Positions 1 to 9,216 of a DNA stretch of 64,000 nt are shown piece by piece. The stretch comes from Pseudorhodobacter sp. MZDSW-24AT (GTDB lineage Bacteria > Pseudomonadota > Alphaproteobacteria > Rhodobacterales > Rhodobacteraceae). The first letter of the stretch is position 1. Each line of letters begins with the position of its first letter. The DNA is taken from assembly GCF_002794355.1 (NCBI RefSeq), contig NZ_PGOI01000001.1:248001-312000 (forward strand), written 5' to 3'. The position numbers were made by a program, and so were the translations under genes. The notes beneath the pieces are model-generated. The model ran no database searches. It worked only from the letters and a program-made list of their open reading frames with translations, and was not told the origin of the DNA.

Positions 1-959
1 CCGCCCCCGCCGACAAAGACCGCATCGGGCAAAGGCAGTTCGCCAAGGCAGGCGGGGGCGCGGCCTTCGCGCACCTCGATCCGATGCGCGAGGCCAAAGC
101 TGGAGGCATTGGCCCGGATATTGGCGGCACGGTCGCCGCGCGCCTCGATACACAGCGCGCGCCCCCCGGCAAGCGCCCATTCCACCGACACCGAGCCCGA
201 GCCTGCGCCGATGTCCCACAGAAGTTCGCCGGGGCGCGGGGCAAGGCCGGACAGGGTGATGGCGCGGATCGCGGCTTTGGTGATCTGGCCGTCATGCTGA
301 AACAGCGCATCCGGCAGGCCATTGGCGCGCGGCAGGCCAGCGGTTGCGGGAAGCGCCGCGCCGTCGATCGCCACCGCCACCGGGGCCGTGATATCGGGCC
401 AGTCAGCCCCTTGTCGCAGCCGCTCTCGCGGGCCGCCCAGCGCCTCGGCCACCGTCACCTGTGCGGCGGCAAAGCCGTTTGCGGCAAGCCAGAGGGAGAG
501 CTCGGCCACCGCCTGCGCATCGCGCAGTGTGCAGATCACCCGCACCCCGCGCGCCAGCACCGGGCGCAGACGCGCGAAGGGGGCCGCGTGCAGGCCAAGG
601 CAGAGCACCTCTTCCAGCCGCCAGCCCATGCGGGCGGCGAGCAGGGAGAACACCCCCGCCACCGGATGCGCCACCCATTCGTCGGGGCGCAGATGCGCGG
701 CGACAGAGCCGCCCGCGCCAAACCAGAACGGATCGCCCGAGACAAGCATGGCAACCCGCCGCCCCCGCAAGGCAAGCAAAGGGGCAAGGTCAAACGGCAC
801 CGGCCACGCTTGGCCGCGCGCGCCCAGCGCCATCAGCGCCAGATGCCGGGGCGCGCCGAACACCACCTCGGCCTTGGCGACCGCGGCGCGGCTTGCATCC
901 GACAGGCCCGCCGGTCCATCTTCGCCCAGACCGATGATCGAGAGCCAAGGTTCAGACAT
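1..959 (-). CDS. cobL: Precorrin-6Y C5,15-methyltransferase (decarboxylating), 3' end cut by window edge
   Basis: CobL methylates precorrin-6Y at C5 and C15 and decarboxylates the C12 acetate in aerobic cobalamin synthesis. Reading the minus strand from ATG at 959 gives an N-terminus MSEPWLSIIGLGEDGPAGL, typical of the CbiE-type tetrapyrrole methyltransferase half. The frame stays open to the left edge, where LPDAVFVGGG of the CbiT-type half is visible. About 319 codons are present and the C-terminal part is outside the window. The start codon overlaps the divergent cobK start within the tetranucleotide CATG (957-960), so there is no intergenic promoter space. Recognition is strong; only the end is missing. 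Confidence 0.93.
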   Translation of the reverse strand, partial: MSEPWLSIIGLGEDGPAGLSDASRAAVAKAEVVFGAPRHLALMALGARGQAWPVPFDLAPLLALRGRRVAMLVSGDPFWFGAGGSVAAHLRPDEWVAHPVAGVFSLLAARMGWRLEEVLCLGLHAAPFARLRPVLARGVRVICTLRDAQAVAELSLWLAANGFAAAQVTVAEALGGPRERLRQGADWPDITAPVAVAIDGAALPATAGLPRANGLPDALFQHDGQITKAAIRAITLSGLAPRPGELLWDIGAGSGSVSVEWALAGGRALCIEARGDRAANIRANASSFGLAHRIEVREGRAPACLGELPLPDAVFVGGG

Positions 960-1710
960 GACACGCATCCTGCTTTTGGGCGGCACGACAGAAGCCAGCC
1001 TGATGGCGCGGGAACTGGCCCAAGCGGGGGTGACGGCGGTGTTTTCCTATGCCGGGCGCACCGAGCACCCGGTGGCGCAGCCCTTGCCCATGCGGGTGGG
1101 GGGCTTTGGCGGGGTGGCAGGGCTGGTGGCCTATCTGAAGGCCGAAGGCATCAGCCATGTGATTGATGCCACTCACCCGTTTGCCGCTCAGATGAGCCGC
1201 AACGCGATTGCCGCCTGCGCGCAGACGGGTACCCCGCTGATCGGGCTGGAGCGCGCGCCGTGGCAGGCGCAGGCGGGCGACCGCTGGCAGACGGTGGCGG
1301 GGAACGCGGGCGCCCTGCGCGCCCTGCCCCAAGCCCCGGCGCGGGTGTTTCTGGCCATCGGCAAGCAAGGCCTTGCCGCCTTCGCCGCCGCCCCGCAGCA
1401 CCATTACCTGCTGCGGCTGGTCGATCCGCCCGCCGCGCCGCTGCCCTTGGCGCAGGCCACGGTGGTGATCGCGCGCGGGCCCTTTGATGTGGCGGGCGAC
1501 AGCGCGCTTTTGCGCGACCACGCCATCACCCATATCATCGCCAAGAACGCAGGCGGCAGCGGGGCCGAGGCCAAGCTTCTGGCCGCGCGCGCGCTGGGGC
1601 TTCCGGTCATCCTGATCGATCGGCCCGAGCTGCCGCCGCGCCATGTGGTGGCGTCGGTCGGCGCGGTGATGGCGTGGCTGGGTCATGGTGCCACCGCGCG
1701 CGGCGTGTAG
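958..1710 (+). CDS. cobK: Precorrin-6A reductase
   Basis: CobK reduces precorrin-6A to precorrin-6Y with NADPH. The 250-residue protein begins MTRILLLGGTTEASLMA, the dinucleotide-binding start typical of CobK/CbiJ, and contains the family motif region IDATHPFAAQMS near residue 76. The ATG at 958 shares bases with the opposite-strand cobL start. The 3' end overlaps the convergent cobJ by 28 bp. It is the only plus-strand gene within an otherwise minus-strand cob block, so its transcript would be antisense to any read-through from cobJ into cobL. Longer in-frame extensions upstream run through cobL and are not credible. Length fits the family. Confidence 0.93.
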   Translation: MTRILLLGGTTEASLMARELAQAGVTAVFSYAGRTEHPVAQPLPMRVGGFGGVAGLVAYLKAEGISHVIDATHPFAAQMSRNAIAACAQTGTPLIGLERAPWQAQAGDRWQTVAGNAGALRALPQAPARVFLAIGKQGLAAFAAAPQHHYLLRLVDPPAAPLPLAQATVVIARGPFDVAGDSALLRDHAITHIIAKNAGGSGAEAKLLAARALGLPVILIDRPELPPRHVVASVGAVMAWLGHGATARGV

Positions 1711-2423
1711 ATCCAGCGCCCCACCCGGCGGGTCGCCTCGTTCCCCACGATCACCACCGTGCGCATGTCGGCCATGCTGTCTTGCGCTTCGGACAATGGC
1801 ACACAGGTCAGCCGTTCTTCGGGCGTGCTGACGGCGCGGGCAAACAGGATCAGCCGCGCGGGTTCACATTCCTGCCGCAGGATCTCCAGCACTTGGCCGA
1901 ACTGATGCGGGCGGGACTTGGACCTTGGGTTGTAGAAGGCCATCGCAAAGCCACCGCGCGCGGCGTGGCGCAGGCGACGCTCGACCTCGGCAAAGGGTTT
2001 GAGATTGTCGCTCAGGTTGATGGCGCAGAAATCATGGCCCAAGGGCGCCCCCGCCCGCGCCGCCGCCGCCAGCATCGCGGTGATGCCGGGCAGGATGCGG
2101 ATCTCGGTGTCATGGCGGTCGGGCCGCGCCTCAAGCGCCTCGAACAGGGCCGAGGCCATGGCGAAAACCCCCGGATCGCCCGAAGACACGATCACCACCC
2201 GCGCGCCCGTGGCGGCAAGGTCGAGCGCGTGCTGGGCGCGGTCAAGCTCCACCCGGTTGTCGGTGGGGTGCAGCGTCAGCCCGGGGCGCGGGGCGACGCG
2301 GGCGACATAAGGGATATAGCCGATCACATCGGTGGCCTGCGCCAGCGCCGCTGTCACCTCGGGCGTGACCAGCGCGTCGTCCCCCGGGCCAAGCCCTGCC
2401 ACCACCACCCAACCTTGCGTCAT
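1683..2423 (-). CDS. cobJ: Precorrin-3B C17-methyltransferase
   Basis: CobJ performs the ring-contraction step of the aerobic pathway, methylating C17 of precorrin-3B. The 246-aa product starts MTQGWVVVAGLGPGDDALVTPE and carries the tetrapyrrole methylase signatures GLGPGD, VSSGDPGVFAMA and the late FYNPRSK motif of CobJ/CbiH. The ATG at 2423 overlaps the cobI stop as ATGA, which indicates translational coupling. The longer frame upstream of 2423 lies inside cobI. The 3' end overlaps cobK. It is the last gene of the riboswitch-led operon before the cobK inversion. Confidence 0.93.
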   Translation of the reverse strand: MTQGWVVVAGLGPGDDALVTPEVTAALAQATDVIGYIPYVARVAPRPGLTLHPTDNRVELDRAQHALDLAATGARVVIVSSGDPGVFAMASALFEALEARPDRHDTEIRILPGITAMLAAAARAGAPLGHDFCAINLSDNLKPFAEVERRLRHAARGGFAMAFYNPRSKSRPHQFGQVLEILRQECEPARLILFARAVSTPEERLTCVPLSEAQDSMADMRTVVIVGNEATRRVGRWIYTPRAVAP

Positions 2424-3166
2424 TCCTCGCCCCCCGCGACGGGGCGGCGGCCGTGGCCATGCACCAGCACGATCGCGAAATAGGGGCAATCGGCGGCGTC
2501 CACATCCGCCAGCCGCGCCATGCGCTGCGTGGGCATGGTGCCGCGCTCGATTAGCCAAGCGTCCTGCAAGCGCCCCGCCGCCGCGAGCGCGCGGCGCACG
2601 CGCGGCAGATTGCGCCCGGTCTTCATGATCGCCAGCGCATCTGACGCCTGCATGTGGCGGATCAGATCCTCTTCGGGCAGCGTGCCCATCAGCACGGTCA
2701 GCACGTCATCGCCCCAGGTGATCGGCTCGGCCGTGGCGTTCCAGCAGCCCACCATGCCGGGGATGCCGGGGATCACCTCGACCGGCACCAGATCGCGCAG
2801 GCGGACGTAAAGATGCATGAACGATCCGTAGAAGAACGGGTCACCTTCACAAAGCACCACCACCTCATGGCCTTGCGCCACCAAGGCGTGCAGGCGCGCG
2901 GTCCAGTCGTCGTAAAAGGCGGAAAGCACCGCGTTATAGTCGGGGCTGTCAAAGGGCATCTCGGTGGTGACAGGATATTCCATCGCATATTCGATGGCAC
3001 CGGGGGCCAGCATCCCTTCGACGATGCGGCGCGCCTGACCTTGGCGGCCAGCCTTGCGGAAATAGGCGATGTGGCGCGCGCCGCGCACCACCCTATCGGA
3101 CCGGACCGAGATCAGGTCGGGGTCACCGGGGCCTAGCCCGGCGCAGATGATACGGCCATGGGACAT
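2420..3166 (-). CDS. cobI: Precorrin-2 C20-methyltransferase
   Basis: CobI methylates precorrin-2 at C20 with S-adenosylmethionine. The product MSHGRIICAGLGPGDPDLIS (248 aa) has the methylase motifs GLGPGDPDL, LCEGDPFFYGS and VIPGIPGM. I prefer ATG at 3166 because an AAGGA sequence lies 12 nt upstream. An alternative ATG at 3178 overlaps the cobH stop (ATGA) but has the AAGGA directly abutting it. The 3' end overlaps cobJ by 4 bp. The gene sits in the co-translated cobN-G-H-I-J run, so expression should follow the upstream B12 riboswitch. Confidence 0.92.
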   Translation of the reverse strand: MSHGRIICAGLGPGDPDLISVRSDRVVRGARHIAYFRKAGRQGQARRIVEGMLAPGAIEYAMEYPVTTEMPFDSPDYNAVLSAFYDDWTARLHALVAQGHEVVVLCEGDPFFYGSFMHLYVRLRDLVPVEVIPGIPGMVGCWNATAEPITWGDDVLTVLMGTLPEEDLIRHMQASDALAIMKTGRNLPRVRRALAAAGRLQDAWLIERGTMPTQRMARLADVDAADCPYFAIVLVHGHGRRPVAGGEE

Positions 3167-3174
3167 GGGGGGCT

Positions 3175-3804
3175 TCATTCCTTGCGGCTGGCAAGCGCGT
3201 TGACCGCCGCCACCGTGATGGCCGAGCCGCCCAGACGGCCCTCGACCACCACTGCGGGCACCGGGGCGGCCGCCATCAGCGCGGCCTTGGATTCGGCGGC
3301 CCCGATAAAGCCCACCGGGCAGCCGATGATGGCGGCAGGGCGCGGGCAATCGGGATCTTCCAGCATGTTGAGCAGGTGAAACAGCGCCGTCGGCGCATTG
3401 CCGATGGCCACCACCGCGCCCGCCAGATGCGGCCGCCACAGCTCCACCGCCGCCGCCGAGCGGGTGTTGCCGATGCGGGCGGCAAGGGCGGGCACCGATG
3501 GGTCGTGCAGGGTGCAGATCACCTCGTTGTTCGCGGGCAGGCGCGGGCGGGTGATGCCTTCGCTGACCATGCGCGCGTCGCACAGGATGGGGGCTCCCGC
3601 TTCGAGTGCGGCGCGCGCCGCAAGCGCCATGCCGGGGGTGAACCGGACATGACGCTCCAGCCCCACCATCCCGGCGGCATGGATCATGCGCACCACCACC
3701 ACCTCTTCCTCGGGGGTAAAGGCGGCCAGATCCGCCTCGGCCCGGATGGTGGCAAAGGACTGAAGATAGATCGTCGCCCCGTCCTTTTCGTAGTGATGTG
3801 GCAT
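3175..3804 (-). CDS. cobH: Precorrin-8X methylmutase
   Basis: CobH moves the methyl group from C11 to C12 of precorrin-8x to give hydrogenobyrinic acid. The 209-aa protein starts MPHHYEKDGATIYLQSFATI and has the CobH/CbiC active-site segment MIHAAGM with the catalytic histidine at residue 42, plus the later IGNAPTALFHLL and IGCPVGFIGAAESK blocks. Its ATG shares one base with the cobG stop (TGATG), a coupling signal. Length is normal for the family. Confidence 0.95.
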   Translation of the reverse strand: MPHHYEKDGATIYLQSFATIRAEADLAAFTPEEEVVVVRMIHAAGMVGLERHVRFTPGMALAARAALEAGAPILCDARMVSEGITRPRLPANNEVICTLHDPSVPALAARIGNTRSAAAVELWRPHLAGAVVAIGNAPTALFHLLNMLEDPDCPRPAAIIGCPVGFIGAAESKAALMAAAPVPAVVVEGRLGGSAITVAAVNALASRKE

Positions 3805-4937
3805 CAGAAAAGCCCCTTCAGATCAATCGCAGCGGCGGACAGGCCGCGCAGTTCGGGTTGGGTGGCGGCGGCGGTGCCGTCGCGGATCAGGTCAAAGCCC
3901 GCATCGGTGGCCACCAAGGTGATGGCGGCCCGCCCCGGATGCGCGCAGCCCTTGGCGCAGCCCGAGACATGCAGCCGCTTGCCCGGCGGCACCTGCGGCG
4001 CGAGCCTGCGGGCCAGATCGCGCACCGGGGCCAGCCCTTGCAGGCAGGCGGGCGCGCCGGAACAGGCCTCGACCCGGCGGATGGGATCATCGGGCGCGCG
4101 GATCACATCAGGCAGGTCCGGCAACTGGCGCAAGCCCTGCACCAGCAGCATCCGCCAAGGCGTGACGCGCAAGGGGCCAAGCGTGGCAAGGGTGGCCAGC
4201 GTTTCGGCCTGCATCCGGCCAAAGGCAAAGCCCAGAAGCGCGCCTTCGGCGCGCAGACCGGGGCCGGGCGGCGCGGCGGCGGGGGCCGGGGCAAGCCGGC
4301 CCGCCAGCGCGCCGGAGGGCACGGCGCCGCGCGCGATCAGTGCGGCCATGCGCCCCCGTCCGTCGCTTACCCCGCCTGCGGCGACGAACCATTGGGCCAG
4401 CGCCACCGCCCCCGCCGCCAGATCGGTCACCGGCGCGCCAAGCGGGGCGCCTTCGCAGCGCAGGATCAGCTGACCATCCGCCGCGCGCTCGGCCCGGATA
4501 TCGGCGGTGATGCCAGACAGAACGGGCGCGGGGCCAGTGTCGACGGCAAAGCCGAACTTGCCCGGAAGCGCGGGCATCTGCGCCAGCGCGCCCTGCACCT
4601 GCGCGGCAAGGGCAAGCGTCTGGGCGTCAGCAAAAGGCGTGACAAGGAGATTGCGCCGCTGTTCCGCCTCGGCATCGGCGTCGATCAGGCCAAGGGCGGC
4701 GAGTGCGTCGATCAGCGCCGGGTGGGTCGCGTCCGAGACGCCGCGCAGCTGCACATTGCCGCGCGCCGAAAGATCGATCTGCCCGTTGCCAAAGGCCCGC
4801 GCCGCCTTGGCGATGCCCAGCGCCTGCGCGGGCGTCAGGCGGCCCAGATCGGGCCGGATGCGCACCACCAGCCCATCGCCTGACAGCATCGGGCGCAAGG
4901 CACCGGGGCACCAGCCTTGCACCTGAAAGCGGCTCAT
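3804..4937 (-). CDS. cobG: Precorrin-3B synthase (oxygen-dependent monooxygenase)
   Basis: CobG oxidises precorrin-3A to precorrin-3B using O2 and an iron-sulfur centre, which defines the aerobic branch. The 377-aa protein resembles nitrite/sulfite reductases. It has ferredoxin-like half domains and a C-terminal cysteine cluster, CSGAPAC followed by SGCAKGC, a CX5C...CX3C 4Fe-4S arrangement. ATG at 4937 overlaps the cobN stop (ATGA); the longer in-frame start at 4985 lies within cobN. Some Rhodobacter species use CobZ at this step instead, so cobG is informative about lineage and lifestyle. Confidence 0.92.
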   Translation of the reverse strand: MSRFQVQGWCPGALRPMLSGDGLVVRIRPDLGRLTPAQALGIAKAARAFGNGQIDLSARGNVQLRGVSDATHPALIDALAALGLIDADAEAEQRRNLLVTPFADAQTLALAAQVQGALAQMPALPGKFGFAVDTGPAPVLSGITADIRAERAADGQLILRCEGAPLGAPVTDLAAGAVALAQWFVAAGGVSDGRGRMAALIARGAVPSGALAGRLAPAPAAAPPGPGLRAEGALLGFAFGRMQAETLATLATLGPLRVTPWRMLLVQGLRQLPDLPDVIRAPDDPIRRVEACSGAPACLQGLAPVRDLARRLAPQVPPGKRLHVSGCAKGCAHPGRAAITLVATDAGFDLIRDGTAAATQPELRGLSAAAIDLKGLF

Positions 4938-7900
4938 CCCGACACCTGAAGGCTGGCGGCGATGGAATTGCGGCGCGTGACCCACAATCCGGCTTCGGCC
5001 AGACGGCGGAACAGATCGCGCAGCGCCGCAAGGGCCGCCGGGTTTTCGCGCGCCATGAAGGCCACCAGATCATCACGGCCAAGGGTGGCGTCGTGATACA
5101 GGTCAAACAGATGCGGCGGCACCACCCCCGCCAGATGCGCAAAGGCGGCCATGTGATCGGCGGTGGCGGCGATTTCGGCGGCCCCGCGAAAGCCATGGCG
5201 CATCATGCCATCGGCCCATGCCGGATCGCTGGCACGGGCGCGCACCACGCGGGCGATTTCCTCGGTCAGGCTGCGGGCGCGGGGACGGTCGGGCTGGGTC
5301 GCGTCCAGATGATAAAGCGCCGGGGCGGCTGCGCCCAGCCGCGCTAGGGCTGCGGCAAAGCCCGCCTCATGCGCGGCGTAATCGGCGGCGAGCAGAACAT
5401 CGCTTTCGGGCAGATCCTGCGCGTGAACAAAGCTGTCGGCCCCGCGCAGGCGGGCTTCCAGCCCCGCGCGGTCATCGCGCGACTGGCCATCCACCCCGAT
5501 GGCCCAGCTCGACGCCGCGATCCAAGCCTCGCCTGCGGCGGCGCGGGCCTGGTCGGTGAAGTCATCCATCGCCACCCCCATGCCAAGGCCGTAAAGCCCC
5601 GGCTTCGGCCCATAGACCCGGGCGGCGGCGGCGCGGTAGGGGTTGTCCTCGGCGGATTCATCCCGCGCGGCCAGCATCTGCGCCCCGGTTTCAAACAGCG
5701 TGGCCAGACCCGGGAACACATCGCGGAACAGGCCCGAGACCCGCAGCGTGACATCAATGCGCGGGCGGCCCAGAAGGGCGAGCGGCAAGACCTCGACCCC
5801 GGACACGCGGGCCGATTTCGCGTCCCAGACCGGGGCAAGGCCCGCCAGATGCAGCGCCATGGCGAATTCCTCGCCAGCGGTGCGCATGGTGGCGCTGCCC
5901 CACAGATCCACCACCAACCCGCGCGGCCAATCGCCGTGATCCTGCAAATGGCGGCGCAAGAGTTCTTCGGCCAGCTTCACGCCCTGCGCCTGAGCCGCGC
6001 GGCTTGGCACCGCGCGCGGATCGACCGCGAACAGGTTGCGCCCGGTGGGCAGCACGTCCGAGCGCCCCCGCGCGGGCGAGCCCGAAGGCCCCGCCGCCAC
6101 CCGCCGCCCCGCAAGCGCACGGCGCAGGCCCGCGCGCTCTTCCGTGCCACAGGCCCCCTGCCCCAGCACATGCAAGCCGTCGCCGTATTGGCTTTCCTTG
6201 ATGTCGCAGACAAAGCGGTCAATCCGGGTGATCGCCTCGGCGGCACTGGCGCCGGCGGGGATGCCCAGATCGGCCTCGACCCCCGAGGCCTGCGCCTCGG
6301 CCCGCACTTGCGCGATCAGCCGGTCGCGGCGGGCCGGGTCCAGCCCGTCGGCGGTGGAATATTCGTCCAGCAGCCGCTCCAAACGGTGCATGTTTTCCGG
6401 CACGCTGGCCGCGCGCAAGGGGGGCGGCAGATGGCCCAGCGTCACCGCGCCGATGCGCCGCTTGGCCTGCGCGGCCTCGCCCGGATCGTTCACGATGAAC
6501 GGGTAGATCACCGGCAGCGCGCCCACCAGCGCCTCGGGCCAGCAGGCATCGGACAGTGCCACCGATTTGCCGGGCAGCCATTCCAGCGTGCCATGCGCGC
6601 CCATGTGCAGCAGCGCGTGCAGGCCTTGCGCGCGCAGCCACAGGTAAAAGGCGACATAGCCATGACGCGGCACCCGCGCCAGATCGTGATAGTCGTCGTC
6701 GCGCGCGGCGACCTCCCCCCGTTCGGGTTGCAGCGCGATCAGCGCGGCACCGCGGCGGGTGGCGGCGAAATGAAAGGCCCCGTCACGAAAGGCCGGGTCC
6801 GCCTCGGGCGCGCCCCATGCGGCGTGAAGGGCGGTGCGCAAGGGTTCGGGCAATGTGCCCAGCGCGGCGCGGTAGTCTGCCAGTGGCCAGCTTTGGGTGT
6901 CCGCTTGCAGCGCGGCCGCAAGCGGCGCGGTGGTGACGTCATAGCCTTCGGCGGCCAGATCGGCCAGCAGCGCCTCGGTCGAGGCGAGCGCGTCGAGCCC
7001 GACGGCATGGGCCATCTGATAGGCGCGGCCCGGATAGGTGGAGAGCACCACGGCAAGCTGCCGCGCGGGCGCCGGGGCCTCGGCCAGACGCCGCCAGCCT
7101 TGCACCCGCGCCACCACCGCCGCCACCCGGGCGGCATCGGCGCGATGGGCAAAGCGCGAGAATTGCAGATCGGGGTCGCGTTTTCCGGCTGTCTTGAAAG
7201 AGACCAGCCCCGCAAACAGCCGCCCGTCCACCTCCGGCAGAACCACATGCATCGCGAGATCGGCGGGCGACAGGCCACGGTCGGACCCGGCCCAGTCGCG
7301 GCGGCGCGCGGTGGAAAGCGCCACCTGAAACACCGGGCACTCGGCGGCATCAAAGGGGGTGCTGCCATCCTCGGCGCGGGCCGAAAAGGCGGTGGCATTG
7401 AGGATCGCGGGCGGATCGGCCTGCGCCAGCACCGGGCGCAGCCACTCGGCAAAGCCCGGGGCCTTGAGCGAGGGCGCAAAGACACCGATCGCCGCAAGGC
7501 CCTCTGCGCGCAAGGCGCGGATCAGCGCATCCACCGGGGCGGTGTCAGCCGCGGTCAGATAGCTGCGGTAAAAGCTGACCAGCACCACCCGGCCCGGTGG
7601 CAGCGTGTCCACCACACCCTGATCGGGGTCATAAAGCCCCATATCGGGCACCCGCTTGTCCCCCGGCACCGGCCCGGCATAAAGCCCCGCCGCCAAGGCC
7701 AGCTGCGCCAGCGCCGCCTGCGCCGCCACCGCGCCCCCTGCATCGCATAGATCGGCCAGCCGCCGCAGGGTGGAGACCGGCAGGGTCGAGGCCGCATCCA
7801 GCGCCGGATCGGGCCGCCCGTCGGCGGGCAGCACCGCCAGCGCAATGCCCCGCCGCCGCGCCAGATCCTGAATCGAGGCGATGCCATAGGGCCAATAGGC

Positions 7901-8170
7901 CTCCCCGCCGATCAGACGAATCAGGATGGCGCGCGCCCCCGAAAGCGTGCGTTCCACATAGGTGTCGACCGAAACCGGGTGCTTGAGCGCCACGATGTTT
8001 TGCAACCGCACCGAAGGCAGCTTGCCCCCGGCCCGCGCCCAGCCTGCCGCGAAAGCGCCAAGGTCGCTGTCGGAAAACGACAGCACCACCAGATCCGCCG
8101 GGTCCTGACCCGGATCGAACGGCGCCTCTGCCGCATCAAGCCCCTGACTGTCGCGGAAGACGACGTGCAT
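4934..8170 (-). CDS. cobN: Cobaltochelatase large subunit CobN
   Basis: CobN is the large subunit of the ATP-dependent aerobic cobaltochelatase (CobNST) and inserts Co2+ into hydrogenobyrinic acid a,c-diamide. The 1078-aa protein begins MHVVFRDSQGLDAAEAPFD. It shows CobN/Mg-chelatase-H family blocks such as RLIGGEAYWPYG, HMGAHGTLEWLPGK and the late DLYHDATLG region. The length is at the shorter end for the family, with no sign of truncation. The start lies 8 nt after cobW and the stop overlaps cobG. The partner subunits CobS and CobT are not in this window. Confidence 0.94.
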   Translation of the reverse strand: MHVVFRDSQGLDAAEAPFDPGQDPADLVVLSFSDSDLGAFAAGWARAGGKLPSVRLQNIVALKHPVSVDTYVERTLSGARAILIRLIGGEAYWPYGIASIQDLARRRGIALAVLPADGRPDPALDAASTLPVSTLRRLADLCDAGGAVAAQAALAQLALAAGLYAGPVPGDKRVPDMGLYDPDQGVVDTLPPGRVVLVSFYRSYLTAADTAPVDALIRALRAEGLAAIGVFAPSLKAPGFAEWLRPVLAQADPPAILNATAFSARAEDGSTPFDAAECPVFQVALSTARRRDWAGSDRGLSPADLAMHVVLPEVDGRLFAGLVSFKTAGKRDPDLQFSRFAHRADAARVAAVVARVQGWRRLAEAPAPARQLAVVLSTYPGRAYQMAHAVGLDALASTEALLADLAAEGYDVTTAPLAAALQADTQSWPLADYRAALGTLPEPLRTALHAAWGAPEADPAFRDGAFHFAATRRGAALIALQPERGEVAARDDDYHDLARVPRHGYVAFYLWLRAQGLHALLHMGAHGTLEWLPGKSVALSDACWPEALVGALPVIYPFIVNDPGEAAQAKRRIGAVTLGHLPPPLRAASVPENMHRLERLLDEYSTADGLDPARRDRLIAQVRAEAQASGVEADLGIPAGASAAEAITRIDRFVCDIKESQYGDGLHVLGQGACGTEERAGLRRALAGRRVAAGPSGSPARGRSDVLPTGRNLFAVDPRAVPSRAAQAQGVKLAEELLRRHLQDHGDWPRGLVVDLWGSATMRTAGEEFAMALHLAGLAPVWDAKSARVSGVEVLPLALLGRPRIDVTLRVSGLFRDVFPGLATLFETGAQMLAARDESAEDNPYRAAAARVYGPKPGLYGLGMGVAMDDFTDQARAAAGEAWIAASSWAIGVDGQSRDDRAGLEARLRGADSFVHAQDLPESDVLLAADYAAHEAGFAAALARLGAAAPALYHLDATQPDRPRARSLTEEIARVVRARASDPAWADGMMRHGFRGAAEIAATADHMAAFAHLAGVVPPHLFDLYHDATLGRDDLVAFMARENPAALAALRDLFRRLAEAGLWVTRRNSIAASLQVSG

Positions 8171-8178
8171 CGGCTGCC

Positions 8179-9213
8179 TTACGCCTCCAGAACCGCGCGG
8201 ATGGCAGCCGGGTCGATGTGGTGATGTTCAGCGATCACCACCAGCCGGGACTGGCGCGGCGCATCGGCCCAAGGGCGGTCATATTGCTGGCGCACCCGCT
8301 CGCCCACCGCCTGCACCAGAAGGCGCATCGGCTTGCCCACCACCGCGACATGGCCCTTGACGCGCAGGATGTGCTGCTCGCGCGCCAGACGCTGAATGCG
8401 GGCGGTCAGATCGGCAGGATCGGCGATTTCCGGCAGGTCGATCACCACGCTGTCGAAATCTTCATGCTCGTGATCGTCATGGCCATCATGATGGCTGGGA
8501 CGGGCGGCAAGATCATCTTCGGCGGCGGCGTTCAGGCCCAGCAGAACACGCGGGTCCACCACCCCATCGGTGACCGCGATCACCGGCAGGCGGCGCGGGG
8601 TTTCGGCATCGATCACGGCGCGGGCGGCGGCAAGCCCTGCCTCTCCGGCCAGATCGGCCTTGGTCAGCAGGATCAGGTCGGCACAGGCGATCTGATCCTC
8701 GAACACCTCGGACAGCGGGGTTTCATGGTCAAGACTGTCATCCGCCGCGCGCTGTGCATCCACCGCCGCCACATCAGGGGCAAAGCGCCCGGCCGCCACC
8801 GCCTCGGCATCGGCCAGCGCGATCACGCCATCCACGGTGATCTTGCTGCGGATGGCAGGCCAGTCAAAGGCCTTGAGCAAGGGCTTGGGCAGCGCAAGGC
8901 CCGAGGTTTCGATCAGGATGTGATCGGGGCGCTGGGGCATGGCCATCAGTGCCTCGATGGTGGGAATGAAATCATCGGCCACGGTGCAGCAGATGCAGCC
9001 ATTCGCCAGTTCGACGATGTTTTCGACGGGGCAGTTTTCATCGGCACAGGATTTCAGGATATCGCCATCCACGCCGACGGTGCCGAATTCATTGACCAGA
9101 ATGGCCAAACGCTTGCCTTGCGGGTTCTGCATCAGATGGCGGATCAGCGTGGTCTTGCCCGCCCCCAGAAAGCCGGTGATCACGGTCACGGGGATTTTTG
9201 TCAGATCGGTCAT
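8179..9213 (-). CDS. cobW: CobW-type metal-chaperone GTPase
   Basis: CobW is a COG0523 G3E-family GTPase believed to deliver Co2+ for corrin metallation. The 344-aa protein has the P-loop GFLGAGKTT at residues 14-22, the metal-binding CxCC motif NGCICC with cysteines 73, 75 and 76, and an NKxD-like LTKADL guanine motif. A histidine-rich run HHDGHDDHEHED precedes the CobW C-terminal domain. It starts 3 nt after the DUF1636 gene stop and is followed 8 nt later by cobN, so all three are in the riboswitch-led operon. Confidence 0.95.
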   Translation of the reverse strand: MTDLTKIPVTVITGFLGAGKTTLIRHLMQNPQGKRLAILVNEFGTVGVDGDILKSCADENCPVENIVELANGCICCTVADDFIPTIEALMAMPQRPDHILIETSGLALPKPLLKAFDWPAIRSKITVDGVIALADAEAVAAGRFAPDVAAVDAQRAADDSLDHETPLSEVFEDQIACADLILLTKADLAGEAGLAAARAVIDAETPRRLPVIAVTDGVVDPRVLLGLNAAAEDDLAARPSHHDGHDDHEHEDFDSVVIDLPEIADPADLTARIQRLAREQHILRVKGHVAVVGKPMRLLVQAVGERVRQQYDRPWADAPRQSRLVVIAEHHHIDPAAIRAVLEA

Positions 9214-9216
9214 GGC

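Noticed and set aside
5369-7750. Open frame of 793 codons on the plus strand
   Set aside because: It is antisense to cobN, has the low-complexity R/G/Q/H composition of GC-rich shadow frames and no recognisable domain.
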